Program-made: the position numbers and the translations under genes | From: Planctomycetes bacterium GWF2_41_51 | GTDB lineage: Bacteria; Planctomycetota; Phycisphaerae; Sedimentisphaerales; UBA12454 | DNA: 64,000 nucleotides | Direction: 5' to 3' | Assembly (NCBI GenBank): GCA_001825665.1 | Contig: MHXZ01000102.1 | Coordinates: 31,550-95,549 of the forward strand | Shown here: positions 26,692 through 35,977 of the stretch, one piece after another | Position numbering within the stretch: position 1 is the stretch's first letter | Layout: every line of letters starts with the position of its first letter | Notes under the pieces: generated by a model | The model's database searches: none | Seen by the model: the letters and a program-made list of their open reading frames with translations, nothing else | What the model was told of the DNA's origin: nothing

Positions 26692-29352
26692 ATGTATTTT
26701 CTAAAAAGAAGTTTGTTTGTATTCTTGAGTTTCTTAATGATAGCTGTCGGTTCTGTATCAGCAAATGAATCGGAACTTTGGAAAGAAGGTTTTATCGGTG
26801 TTATGCCTTCCAGCCATCAGGATATCGCATGGGAAGATACTCCGGACAATTGCGATCTTATCCGGGAAAAAATATTTCTCAAGGCTCTCGATTTGCTGGA
26901 ACAAAATCCCCAGTACCGCTATATGATCGAGGACTGTTATATCACAAAAAAATTCATCCAGTTAAATCCGGATGCTGCGGCGAGGATCAAAAGAGCACTT
27001 AATAAAGGTCAGCTTGAAATTGGCGCAACATATACAATGCCCAATGAATCACTGTTCAGCGGGGAAGTTTTAACACGGCAGTTTTATTTCGGCCAAAGAT
27101 GGCTTCAGGATACGTTTGAACATACCTCTGTGCTTAGTACGAATGTCGATGTCCCGGGCGAAAGTATGCAGTATCCTCAACTGGCGGTTAAGGCTGGTAT
27201 CAAACTTCGCATACTCGACAAGAACAAGCCTTTTGAACTTTTCAGATGGCAATCGCCTGATGGTACGCAAATCGTAACGGAATTTTTGCCTCAGCACAAT
27301 TATGGTTCTATGGCTGCCTATAATCCGCCAAAGCCGTTTGATCTCAGGAGCATTGAGGATTTATTGGGATGGGACAAAAAAGAATTTTATGAGCAGGTTA
27401 ATCCTGTACTTGAAAAAAACAAATTACCATTGGCTGCGTTATTGTATTATGGTTCGGATATAACATTCCCAGATGAAAGGTCTATCCAGACGCTTCACCA
27501 ATATGGCAAAACGCATCAATCGCCAATGATAGAATTTTGCAGTCCAAAAGAATTTTATGAGAAAGTAAAAGATCTGCCATTGCCTGTTAACTATGGCGAA
27601 ATCCCTAATGACTGGTGCTATATGGTCGGCCCGTGCAATGCGGTGCATATGAAGATGGCCAGACGTGCACAGAATATATTGCCCGCAGCGGAAAAATTCA
27701 GCGTGATAGCCAATGAATTAAATCCTTATTTCAACTATCCGGCGCATGATTTGATAAAAGCGTGGAATAAACTTATGGACGCGACCGATCACAGCTATTC
27801 GGGTATTAACGGCAGGCAAACTAATATTATTTATCATACCGCTATTGAAGATGCGGATCAAATGAGCCAAACTCTGCTGCATAATGCTGTAAATGATATT
27901 GCAGGCTTTGTGAAAACAGATAAATCTAAAAAAGAACTTGAGCCGGTAATAGTTTTTAATTCGCTCAACTGGGAAAGGCAGATGGACCTGGCTGAGATTA
28001 CCGTGCGGTTTGTTAAAGACAAGGTTAATACCCCGGCTATCTTTGATGGCGATGGAAATCGGCTAAGAACAGAATTGATTGAAAGTGAAAAGTATGATGA
28101 TGGCTCTGTTAGCAAAGTTACAATGCTGTGTGTTGTAAAAAATATTCCATCTATTGGCTATACGACACTTTATGCCGGTCAAACTGATAACAAAGAAAGC
28201 GACGACAAGGCAGCAGTCTGGCATGATAATATTCTCGAGAATGATTTTTTCAGAATCGAGCTATGTTCATCAGGCATAAAGAGCATTCAGGACAAAGAGA
28301 GAAATATCGAATTGATCGCAACGGATAATTTTTATGGCGGTGAGTTTTTTGTTGGTAAAGATACCGGCAAATATACAGAGCCTGATAAGCTGGATTTAAC
28401 TTCTTATTTTGAAAGAATGAAAGATAATCCGGTTACAATATCGCTTGTGCGTAATACCGCCTTGCGTGCAACGGTAGCACTTGAGACCTCGTTTGCGGAC
28501 AGTAAATTCCGTGAATATATCACTCTCTATAAAGATATTAATCAGATAAAGATTGATGTTGAAGTTGATTGGGCTGGTACACGGCAGAGACAGGTTCGTA
28601 TGGCTTTGCCTTTCAATATCAAAGATGCTCAAATGGCTTACGAAGTACCGTTTGGTGTAGTTGAAATTGGTAAAAATGAATTTCCAAACCCTGAATTTTG
28701 GCAGGCTAAGAAAGATGAGCCGATAGTCGAATGGAATCCTTATAATACCAAGATTTATGCTAATGCACATCGTACCAGCAGAGAGGTTCAGAACTTTTTT
28801 GATATATCCGGAAAAGATATCGGTATCTGTATCAACAGTACAGTTGTCACGCATGACTACAGAGATAAAACCAAAAATCCTGTTGAGTACCCGATTCTTC
28901 AGCCGGTACTTCTGGCTACAAAAATTTGTTCAGGCAAACAGATATGGCATGAACAAAAAGGTATTCATAACCAAAGTTTCAGAATAACTACTCACAATCC
29001 GGGCTGGAAAAACGGTTATAAAACCGGATGGGAATTCAACAATCCTCTGGTCGCCGTTGTGCCGGTTACAAATAAAAATGCGTTGTTGCCTCAGGAGTAT
29101 AGCTTTGTAACAGTAGAGCCGGCAAATGTTATCATGAGTACGATTAAAAAATGCGAGGATGATAACAGCATAGTAATGCGAATGTTCGAAGAGGAAGGCG
29201 TGGATTCTAAAGTAAATATCAGGTTCTTCAGGCAGATTAGAAATATCGGTCAGACCAGTTTGATTGAACGCGGACGCCAAACGCTTGACGGTACCGAGAT
29301 AACACTTGGCCATAATGAAGTAAAAACTCTTAAATTCGATTTCGAAAAGTAA
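26692..29352 (+). CDS. secreted alpha-mannosidase-type glycoside hydrolase (GH38)
   Basis: An 886-residue exported enzyme (signal about 1-24). The N-terminal domain carries the GH38 zinc site: H42 and D44 in SSHQDIAWED, the probable nucleophile Asp near residue 152 in STNVDVPGES, and a later His near 366 in DATDHSYSG. The C-terminal half is the beta-sandwich mannosidase region. GH38 enzymes cleave alpha-mannosides with retention. The gene lies between the GxGYxYP protein and an Nramp-related carrier, with manA two genes on, which fits use of released mannose. The motif variants (DVPG instead of the usual DPFG) show that it is a divergent member, so another alpha-glycoside substrate cannot be excluded. 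Confidence 0.78.
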   Translation: MYFLKRSLFVFLSFLMIAVGSVSANESELWKEGFIGVMPSSHQDIAWEDTPDNCDLIREKIFLKALDLLEQNPQYRYMIEDCYITKKFIQLNPDAAARIKRALNKGQLEIGATYTMPNESLFSGEVLTRQFYFGQRWLQDTFEHTSVLSTNVDVPGESMQYPQLAVKAGIKLRILDKNKPFELFRWQSPDGTQIVTEFLPQHNYGSMAAYNPPKPFDLRSIEDLLGWDKKEFYEQVNPVLEKNKLPLAALLYYGSDITFPDERSIQTLHQYGKTHQSPMIEFCSPKEFYEKVKDLPLPVNYGEIPNDWCYMVGPCNAVHMKMARRAQNILPAAEKFSVIANELNPYFNYPAHDLIKAWNKLMDATDHSYSGINGRQTNIIYHTAIEDADQMSQTLLHNAVNDIAGFVKTDKSKKELEPVIVFNSLNWERQMDLAEITVRFVKDKVNTPAIFDGDGNRLRTELIESEKYDDGSVSKVTMLCVVKNIPSIGYTTLYAGQTDNKESDDKAAVWHDNILENDFFRIELCSSGIKSIQDKERNIELIATDNFYGGEFFVGKDTGKYTEPDKLDLTSYFERMKDNPVTISLVRNTALRATVALETSFADSKFREYITLYKDINQIKIDVEVDWAGTRQRQVRMALPFNIKDAQMAYEVPFGVVEIGKNEFPNPEFWQAKKDEPIVEWNPYNTKIYANAHRTSREVQNFFDISGKDIGICINSTVVTHDYRDKTKNPVEYPILQPVLLATKICSGKQIWHEQKGIHNQSFRITTHNPGWKNGYKTGWEFNNPLVAVVPVTNKNALLPQEYSFVTVEPANVIMSTIKKCEDDNSIVMRMFEEEGVDSKVNIRFFRQIRNIGQTSLIERGRQTLDGTEITLGHNEVKTLKFDFEK

Positions 29353-29403
29353 AATTGAAGTAAATAACTTTTTGTCACTAAACTTAAACTTAGGGAAGAA
29401 TTT

Positions 29404-30699
29404 ATGGCCGCAACTATTAAAGAGGAAGCCAAAGAACAGTTATCATCCGGTAATATTCAGCAAAACAAGTTTGTAAATTTCATGGCGATGTTTCTGCCCG
29501 GTATTTTCCTGTTGGGGTTTAATATTGGTACTGGGAGCGTAACAGCCATGGCAAAAGCTGGTGCAACTTATGGAATGTCTCTTTTGTGGACTATTATCGC
29601 GTCATGCCTGGCGACTTTTTTCATGATCTGTATTTATGGCCGATATACGCTGGTTACGGGTGAAACAGCATTGCAGGCATTTCGCAAACACATCCATCCA
29701 GGCATTGGTATTTTTTTTATCGTCGCTCTTGTTACTGGTGTCAGCGGCAGCGTTATAGGGGTGATGGGTATTATATCTGACATGTGCTTTGAATGGTCTA
29801 AAACGATGATTGATGGCGGCATCCCGCCGATTTATTTTGCCCTCTTCTTTACGAGCTTGGTCTATTACATTTTTTGGAATGGCAAAAGGCAGTTCTTTGA
29901 ACGCAGCTTGGCAGTGATGGTGGCCATAATGGGCGTGTCATTTATATTAAATTTTTTCATTATGATGCCTCCGCCGGTTGATATTTTAAAAGGAATAATC
30001 CCCAGCGTTCCGAAAGTCCTAAAGCCGGGAGATTCTCCATTATTGGTGATTGCTTCAATGGTAGGCACCACCGTTTTTTCAGGCCTGTTTATCATACGTA
30101 CTACTCTCGTCAAAGAAGCGGGATGGACAATCAAGGATATAAAAAAACAGAGGAATGATGCATTTGTATCTGTGGGATTGATGTTTGTATTCAGCGCTGC
30201 AATTATGGCTGCTGCCGCCGGTACTTTGCATGCAAACGGCATTGGATTGGATAAAGCCTCACAGATGGTCGAACTGATCAAACCTTTGGCAGGTTCTTTT
30301 GCCACAAGTATATTTGTAATTGGAATTATAGCCGCAGGTGTTTCATCGCAGTTTCCAAACGTGCTGATGCTGCCCTGGCTTTTGTGTGATTATAATCAGT
30401 CAGAGCGAAATATGACTCTCACAAAATATCGTGTAATGGTTTTTATAAGCTGCTTGCTCGGTTTAATCGTTCCTATCTTTAAGGCGCCTCCCGTTTTTAT
30501 TATGATTTTATCTCAAGCATTCAATTCGGTTATTTTGCCGTCCACTGTGGCTTGTATCCTATATCTTGGAAATCGCAAAGATATAATGGGCGAATATAGA
30601 AATAATTTGATGACTAATATTATTCTAATCGCCATATTGCTGTTTTCACTGATAACGACCGCTATGGGTATTAAAGGCGCTTGGGATATGATTTTTTAA
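29404..30699 (+). CDS. Nramp-related membrane transporter lacking canonical metal motifs
   Basis: A 431-residue protein with about 11 transmembrane helices and the Nramp (LeuT-like) layout. Helix 1 reads FLLGFNIGTGSVTAMAKAGA, where true Nramp metal carriers have DPGN; the Asp and Asn that bind Mn2+/Fe2+ are absent. The helix 6 MPH motif is also missing (the aligned region reads TTVFSGLFIIRTTLVKE). A Mn2+/Fe2+ carrier role is therefore doubtful. Its position among glycan genes suggests a sugar or organic solute, but this is inference. The gene starts 51 bp after the GH38 gene. Confidence 0.72.
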   Translation: MAATIKEEAKEQLSSGNIQQNKFVNFMAMFLPGIFLLGFNIGTGSVTAMAKAGATYGMSLLWTIIASCLATFFMICIYGRYTLVTGETALQAFRKHIHPGIGIFFIVALVTGVSGSVIGVMGIISDMCFEWSKTMIDGGIPPIYFALFFTSLVYYIFWNGKRQFFERSLAVMVAIMGVSFILNFFIMMPPPVDILKGIIPSVPKVLKPGDSPLLVIASMVGTTVFSGLFIIRTTLVKEAGWTIKDIKKQRNDAFVSVGLMFVFSAAIMAAAAGTLHANGIGLDKASQMVELIKPLAGSFATSIFVIGIIAAGVSSQFPNVLMLPWLLCDYNQSERNMTLTKYRVMVFISCLLGLIVPIFKAPPVFIMILSQAFNSVILPSTVACILYLGNRKDIMGEYRNNLMTNIILIAILLFSLITTAMGIKGAWDMIF

Positions 30700-30740
30700 C
30701 CATCATTTATTAGTATTGCTTTGATTTTTCAGGGTCATTT

Positions 30741-31829
30741 GTGAATTACAGGAATAAATTGATCAAGCTGCCTCAAAACCGTGTTTGGCGTTCGTACCTT
30801 GGCGGCCGTATTCTTGACGAGCTTATCGGAAAAAGCAACCCATGCGATAGCCGTTACCCTGAAGACTGGATAGGCTCTGTTACAGTTGCTCGTAATCCTG
30901 ACTCACGAAATGAAAACGAAGGTATTTCAAAAATTGAAATTGAAGAACAGGAACTCCTTTTCACCGATTTGATTGCACTGGATCCCAAGTATTTTCTGGG
31001 CAAAGAACATCTGGCTCGATTCGGTCAAAAGCCGATGGTGCTGGTAAAATTGTTGGATTCAGCGGTTCGACTGCATTTTCAAGCCCATCCAACCGCACAA
31101 TTTGCCAAACTACATCTCAATACAACATCAGGCAAGGCGGAGGCATATCATATTTTAAGTATTCGTGAAGGTATTGAAGAGCCTTTTGTGTATTTGGGCT
31201 TTCAGCGACCCCCTGATCGCGCTGAATTCAAGCGTTGTATTGAACAGCAAGATATTAAAACCATGGAAAGTTTTTTCGATAAAATCAAGGTTAAGCCGGG
31301 AGATACTTTATTTATTCCCGGCGGAGTCCCGCACGCCATTGGGGGGGGCATTCTCATGGTGGAAGTTATGGAACCCTCGGATTTGGCGGTTCGCTTTGAA
31401 TTTGAAAGGGGGGGCTATGTTTTGCCAGAGTCGGCAAGATTTATGAGCCGCGGTTTGGATTTTTGCCTGGACATCTTTGATTTCGAAGCTAAACCCGAAA
31501 CTCTCGTGCGCAGCGAATATATGTTCGAACCCAGGCTGGAAGTAACTTACGGGAAAAACGCTCATCGTTATCATTTGATTGGCCCCGAGACTACCCCTTG
31601 TTACCGTATTAAAAAATCAATTGTTCAGGGTACAATAGAGCGTCATGAAACAACATTTTTTATAGGCGTGATTACGAAAGGCTCTTGCGTAATCAAAACT
31701 CCTGAATCCGCCATTGAGCTTAAGACTTATGATAAATTCTTTTGTCCTGCATGTCTGGGGCCCTACACAATAAAAGCTGATGATGAAGTTCATATATTGG
31801 AGTGCTTTGGACCCAATAAGCCAAATTAA
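30741..31829 (+). CDS. manA: mannose-6-phosphate isomerase, class I
   Basis: A 362-residue cupin enzyme with a GTG start. It interconverts mannose 6-phosphate and fructose 6-phosphate using Zn2+. The QAHP motif (about 113-116) supplies zinc ligands, and GDTLFIPGGVPHAIGGGILMVEVME is represented by PGDTLFIPGGVPHAIGGG near residues 193-210, the type I PMI signature, followed by SDLAVRFEFER. The C-terminal cupin ends near KADDEVHILE. Behind a GH38 mannosidase it would bring mannose into glycolysis. The gene contains runs of eight and seven G (31341-31348 and 31408-31414), both in frame. Confidence 0.88.
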   Translation: MNYRNKLIKLPQNRVWRSYLGGRILDELIGKSNPCDSRYPEDWIGSVTVARNPDSRNENEGISKIEIEEQELLFTDLIALDPKYFLGKEHLARFGQKPMVLVKLLDSAVRLHFQAHPTAQFAKLHLNTTSGKAEAYHILSIREGIEEPFVYLGFQRPPDRAEFKRCIEQQDIKTMESFFDKIKVKPGDTLFIPGGVPHAIGGGILMVEVMEPSDLAVRFEFERGGYVLPESARFMSRGLDFCLDIFDFEAKPETLVRSEYMFEPRLEVTYGKNAHRYHLIGPETTPCYRIKKSIVQGTIERHETTFFIGVITKGSCVIKTPESAIELKTYDKFFCPACLGPYTIKADDEVHILECFGPNKPN

Positions 31830-31836
31830 ACGTGAA

Positions 31837-33816
31837 ATGATGTTCAAACAACTGCATTTCAAAAAAATTATTTTGCTTTCAATTACTTTTCTTCTTTCGG
31901 CGACATTTGCTTCTCCGGTGCATGGACCTGCTGCGGACTTGCTGGAATCTCTCGTTCGATTTGAACCCTGGGCAGAATCGATCTGGACAGATTGCAACTC
32001 TATCCCTGGTTCGGGGTATTTTGGAGATGGCAAGAGTGACGGCAATGGCGGCATACGAGGAACTTGCGGCATTGCGTTAAGCTATGCAGTTCTTCTCCTC
32101 GAATTTCCTGATGCTCCGCAGCGCCCGCAAAGGCTTAGGCGAATTGAGGCGACTCTGCGTTATGCTTCACAAACTCACGCAACCGGGCCGGCAAAATCGG
32201 TTGCTGTTAACCGAAAGAAATGGGGCGGAAGCTGGCAAAGCTCTCTTTGGGCCGCAATGATGGGCTTTAGCGCAGCATTGCTCGAAAAAGAACTTGACCC
32301 GCAAGTAGTGTCAGATTGTAAGCGAGTAATAGCTTTTGAAGCAGACCGATTAGTAAGCATACAGCCGGTATCAAGATACAAAGGAAATTCCAGCGCAGAA
32401 GAAAATGCATGGAATTCCAGCATACCTGCCTTGGCGGCCGCTTGGATGCCTCAGAATAAGCGAGCGGCAAAATGGATTGAGACTGCAAAAAAATATCTTG
32501 CAAATACCTATACAGTTTCTGATACAAATGGAGACCTGCTTAAAGAATGGATTTCTACTCAGACTCTCTATGACAGTTATGCTTTGGAAAATCATGGTTT
32601 TTATCATCCAACCTATCAGATGGTTTCCGGTATGTCGATGGGTGATACATATGTTATGGCTGCCTTAACAAATCCGGATGTGGCAAAAGAAATAAAACCA
32701 TTCGCCGAACACAACGTCAAACAAGTATGGCAATTTGTAAAAGGCATAATGTTAGATTCCGGCGAAGTAGCTTATCCTTCTGGTCTGGACTGGACTCTTC
32801 ATTCGTTTGGTCATGTCTCGTATATGGCTTATTTAGCCTGCCACTTCAAAGAGCCGCAGGCGCAATGGGCTCAATCTCAAATGGCTAATCAAATACTTTA
32901 TAGGCAGGCAATCAACGGAGATGGACGTTTCACCGGTGAAAGCTGCCCTGATGGCTTTTATAGGGAAGCCGTTCAGGCAAGCCGCATTGCAATAGCTTAT
33001 CTGCAAAACAAAATAGAAGGATACTCTTACGTAAAAGAAATGCCGCCTCAAAATCATCTAACTCACTATGAAGATGTCCGATTAATTATTCATCGTTCTG
33101 ATAAAGCAATGGTTACGGTTAATTATGGCATCAAACCAATGGCAATGATTTATCCTCTCAATGGCAAATCTGCCTCAAAGCAATTCTTTGTCAGCCCGAA
33201 TCAAAAAAGCTTCATAGGCGGCCACGCAAAATGCTCTCTCGAAAAATTCTCTGCTATATCTGATGGATTCAGAGTCGAACTTAAACTCGATGGTAAGGAT
33301 GGTCAGAATTCCGGAATGATTATTGAAAGCAAAAAGAGAGCGATTGTTTTTATTGAAATACCCTTATCGGATTCTACATTAACAAACGAATGGTTTTTGA
33401 CAGCCATAGAAAATCATCCTCTGACAGGTAAGCATCGAAAATTGTCGTGGCAGGATGGAGCGTGTCTTGCAAAAGAGCGATCTGGAGATTCACATACTAT
33501 CTCGTCCAATTGGATCGATATTGATGATTGGATGGGCATAATTGGCCTGCCTCAAGGTGTGCTTGCTTACAATGTTGCCGCAAAATACAATCGAAGAGGC
33601 GCTGCTGAAGACAGCATTGTTTTTCAAACGCAGGATTCACAAAAGCCGCGTGCAGTTATTATTCTTCCCGGTGCTGATGCTAAAATGACAGCTATAGTCG
33701 CCGGAAACATTTGCCTGAACGTATCCGAAACCGGATGCAGCTTATCGTTCACCTTGCCCGGCGAAAAGCAAATAACGGTTCAGACTGAACTGATCTCTGC
33801 AGTCTCCGGTATTTAA
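31837..33816 (+). CDS. secreted helical-barrel protein, possible polysaccharide lyase or hydrolase
   Basis: I do not firmly recognise this protein of about 659 residues. The start is set at ATG 31837, eight bases after the manA stop; a longer frame from 31780 overlaps manA. A signal peptide (about 5-28, ending ATFASP) marks export. Residues 30-400 are alpha-helical with barrel-like repeats, and YALENHGFYHPTYQ and EENAWNSSIPALAAAW recall the (alpha/alpha) toroid of heparinase II/III-like or related polysaccharide lyases. The rest is beta-rich, as in those enzymes. Its place at the end of a glycan-degrading cluster supports a carbohydrate-active role. No family assignment is claimed. Confidence 0.6.
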   Translation: MMFKQLHFKKIILLSITFLLSATFASPVHGPAADLLESLVRFEPWAESIWTDCNSIPGSGYFGDGKSDGNGGIRGTCGIALSYAVLLLEFPDAPQRPQRLRRIEATLRYASQTHATGPAKSVAVNRKKWGGSWQSSLWAAMMGFSAALLEKELDPQVVSDCKRVIAFEADRLVSIQPVSRYKGNSSAEENAWNSSIPALAAAWMPQNKRAAKWIETAKKYLANTYTVSDTNGDLLKEWISTQTLYDSYALENHGFYHPTYQMVSGMSMGDTYVMAALTNPDVAKEIKPFAEHNVKQVWQFVKGIMLDSGEVAYPSGLDWTLHSFGHVSYMAYLACHFKEPQAQWAQSQMANQILYRQAINGDGRFTGESCPDGFYREAVQASRIAIAYLQNKIEGYSYVKEMPPQNHLTHYEDVRLIIHRSDKAMVTVNYGIKPMAMIYPLNGKSASKQFFVSPNQKSFIGGHAKCSLEKFSAISDGFRVELKLDGKDGQNSGMIIESKKRAIVFIEIPLSDSTLTNEWFLTAIENHPLTGKHRKLSWQDGACLAKERSGDSHTISSNWIDIDDWMGIIGLPQGVLAYNVAAKYNRRGAAEDSIVFQTQDSQKPRAVIILPGADAKMTAIVAGNICLNVSETGCSLSFTLPGEKQITVQTELISAVSGI

Positions 33817-33881
33817 TCTTAAGTATTGCTCAGCATTTCCCTTTGCGATCCTTGACATTACCTCCGTAAGACAAGGATTAT

Positions 33882-33965
33882 ATGAATTCAAGACAAAGGC
33901 TTCTCGCTGTAATTGAAGATAAAAAACCAGACCGCCTGCCCGGTAAGCTCTGGAGTGCACTATAA
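33882..33965 (+). pseudogene. N-terminal remnant of a uroporphyrinogen-decarboxylase-like (MtaA/CmuA-type) gene
   Basis: A 27-codon frame preceded by a good AAGGA site reads MNSRQRLLAVIEDKKPDRLP and then stops. This is the characteristic beginning of UroD/MtaA-superfamily proteins (N-S-R-x-R-L-L-A-x-x-x-x-x-x-P-D-R-x-P), which normally run to about 330-400 residues. The remainder is missing, and the convergent sulfatase gene ends 3 bp away. It looks like a deletion junction rather than a working gene. Confidence 0.6.
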
Positions 33966-33967
33966 AA

Positions 33968-35863
33968 TCAATTACTAAACTGAGACATATCTTTCATAAT
34001 CTGAATCAGATAAGGCTGATGCTTCTGAAAAAAAGGAGTTTCATTTGCCACCAATTTGTCAAATTTAGTGGTCACTATCTGATCGCCAAAGGCATTTATC
34101 GGGAATATTGCTTTGTCTTCATTGTCGATATAAGCAATTGTATCCCATCCACTGACGACTGTAAATAAACGTTGCTCTTCACCCAGCATATCAATGCCTT
34201 CTGAGTAATCCTGCGGCGGATTTGTAACGCCGAGCAAAGTTAACAGGGTAGCCGGAATATCAAGATGGCTTGTTATATCGCTGACCTGCCGGGGACTTTG
34301 GCCCGGTACCCAGAGAACCATAGGAACCCTTGTCTGCTCTTCACTGAAATTAGAATTGTGTCCCCATCTGCCTTTTTCCATAAATTCTTCACCATGGTCG
34401 CCCGTAAGAATGACGATTGTTGAATCCAGCAGTGAATTATCTTCGAGATATTTAAAAATTTTTGCAACCTGGCTGTCGAGATGATTGCAGGAATTTATAT
34501 AACGATTCTTTATCAGGTGAATATCTTTTTTCATATCAACATCGGAATAGTCAAAATCTTCGATATATGGACGAGCAATTTCGTTTTCAGGAGGGAAGTA
34601 GTAAGGTGCATGAGGTGATTCAAAAAACATAAATGTCATAAAGGGACGCGATTCGTCACGTTTCCCAATAAAATCGAGAATACGTTCTACGTTTAATCCG
34701 TCAAGTTTCCAACTCATCAATCCCTTGTCAAGTTCGGCAGAATCGTGAAGCTGTTGTGGTGATAACTTAGCGAAAATTGTTTTATCGAATTCCGGATAAG
34801 AAAATTTCGCGCTGCTGTAAACGTTAATCTGATAGTTGTCTTTAATCAGAGCATCCATTAAAAGCGGGCTTTTGCATTCTTCAAGGAAATTGAACCAGTA
34901 GTTTCCATAAAGGCCGTAAAATGCGGAGAAGATGGCCATTCGTGTGCCGTTGCCGCCGCTGTAATGATGATTGAAAGTTACTGATTTACGGGCGAATTCC
35001 CACGAGTGTGGCATTATTTTAGGATTCAGCATATCTGCGCGGAGCGATTCGGCCATCAGAAAAACTATATTATATTTTTTATATTCACTCTTACGAACTA
35101 TAGGTTTGAGCGGATATTCCAGATTTATTTCCTTGAATTTCATACTGAACGATTTTTCGCGGGGAGATATAAGGCCGAAAGACTTTGCCATTTTACTAAA
35201 AGTAACAGGAGCATAAAAAGGAAAGGCTCTGGCTGAAGTAAGAACAGGGCGATAAGAATAAAAAGAACTCAAACCATAAGTAACACCCTGCAAAAGAACC
35301 AGAATTACAAGTACTGCTGCTGCAAAAATTAGCCTTGGCCGCGTAAAAATATTTTCAGATATCTTTTTTATTCGACTCGATTTTAATAACAATACCCAAA
35401 TAGTACTCTGAGCCGAAATGAAAAATAAAACAATCATAATGAAGCTGCGCATCGTTGAAGCGGTGCTGCCCATAGATTCTATGCCGCCTTTTGTAAAAAT
35501 AAGATTCCATACAAAACTATTGAAATGGAAACCGAACATTTTGAAAATAAAACTGTCGGTATAAATCAATAATTGCAGAAATGTTACAGAAATAACTGCC
35601 AGTGAGCCTATAAACCAGGGCGATTTGAAGAAGGCAGGCAGGGAGAATTTATTTAAGATTTTTTGCACTGTATTTAGAACAAGAAAAAACGGAAGAAGAT
35701 AAATGAAACAATAAGAAATATATACTATAGCAGTAAAAATTCCTGTTCCGAAATTTATGTAATGAATTTCTTTAAGAAACACAGATACATTAATAAGAAG
35801 CAGCAAATATGATATGGCAAAATATCGAGCCAGTACCGAAGCGGTTTTTGTTGTTTTTTTCAT
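33968..35863 (-). CDS. YejM/PbgA-like inner-membrane sulfatase-fold protein
   Basis: A 631-residue protein with five N-terminal transmembrane helices (about 10-205) and a large alkaline-phosphatase/sulfatase domain (about 260-600). NIVFLMAESLRADML, HHYSGGNGTRMAIFSAFYG and ILTGDHGEEFMEKGRWGHN supply the expected metal-binding and nucleophile segments. The helix layout, the FYSYRPVL loop before the soluble domain and the SGGNGT...FYG stretch resemble E. coli YejM (PbgA/LapC), which controls lipopolysaccharide synthesis. The metal-binding GDHGEEF is present here, so this homologue may be a working hydrolase or a phospholipid-headgroup transferase. It is transcribed alone, convergent to the sugar cluster. 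Confidence 0.75.
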   Translation of the reverse strand: MKKTTKTASVLARYFAISYLLLLINVSVFLKEIHYINFGTGIFTAIVYISYCFIYLLPFFLVLNTVQKILNKFSLPAFFKSPWFIGSLAVISVTFLQLLIYTDSFIFKMFGFHFNSFVWNLIFTKGGIESMGSTASTMRSFIMIVLFFISAQSTIWVLLLKSSRIKKISENIFTRPRLIFAAAVLVILVLLQGVTYGLSSFYSYRPVLTSARAFPFYAPVTFSKMAKSFGLISPREKSFSMKFKEINLEYPLKPIVRKSEYKKYNIVFLMAESLRADMLNPKIMPHSWEFARKSVTFNHHYSGGNGTRMAIFSAFYGLYGNYWFNFLEECKSPLLMDALIKDNYQINVYSSAKFSYPEFDKTIFAKLSPQQLHDSAELDKGLMSWKLDGLNVERILDFIGKRDESRPFMTFMFFESPHAPYYFPPENEIARPYIEDFDYSDVDMKKDIHLIKNRYINSCNHLDSQVAKIFKYLEDNSLLDSTIVILTGDHGEEFMEKGRWGHNSNFSEEQTRVPMVLWVPGQSPRQVSDITSHLDIPATLLTLLGVTNPPQDYSEGIDMLGEEQRLFTVVSGWDTIAYIDNEDKAIFPINAFGDQIVTTKFDKLVANETPFFQKHQPYLIQIMKDMSQFSN

Positions 35864-35977
35864 ATATCTTCCGGGAAATTAAATGCACGTCCTTATACGA
35901 TGATAACCCATTAAAATTAATTATAAAGTAATATTTAGTAAATTTCCCTTATAGTACAAAAATTTATAATAAATAAA

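Noticed and set aside
31341..31414. G8 and G7 runs in manA as phase-variation tracts
   Set aside because: Both are in frame and code for conserved glycines or normal residues; no sign of switching or a surface role.
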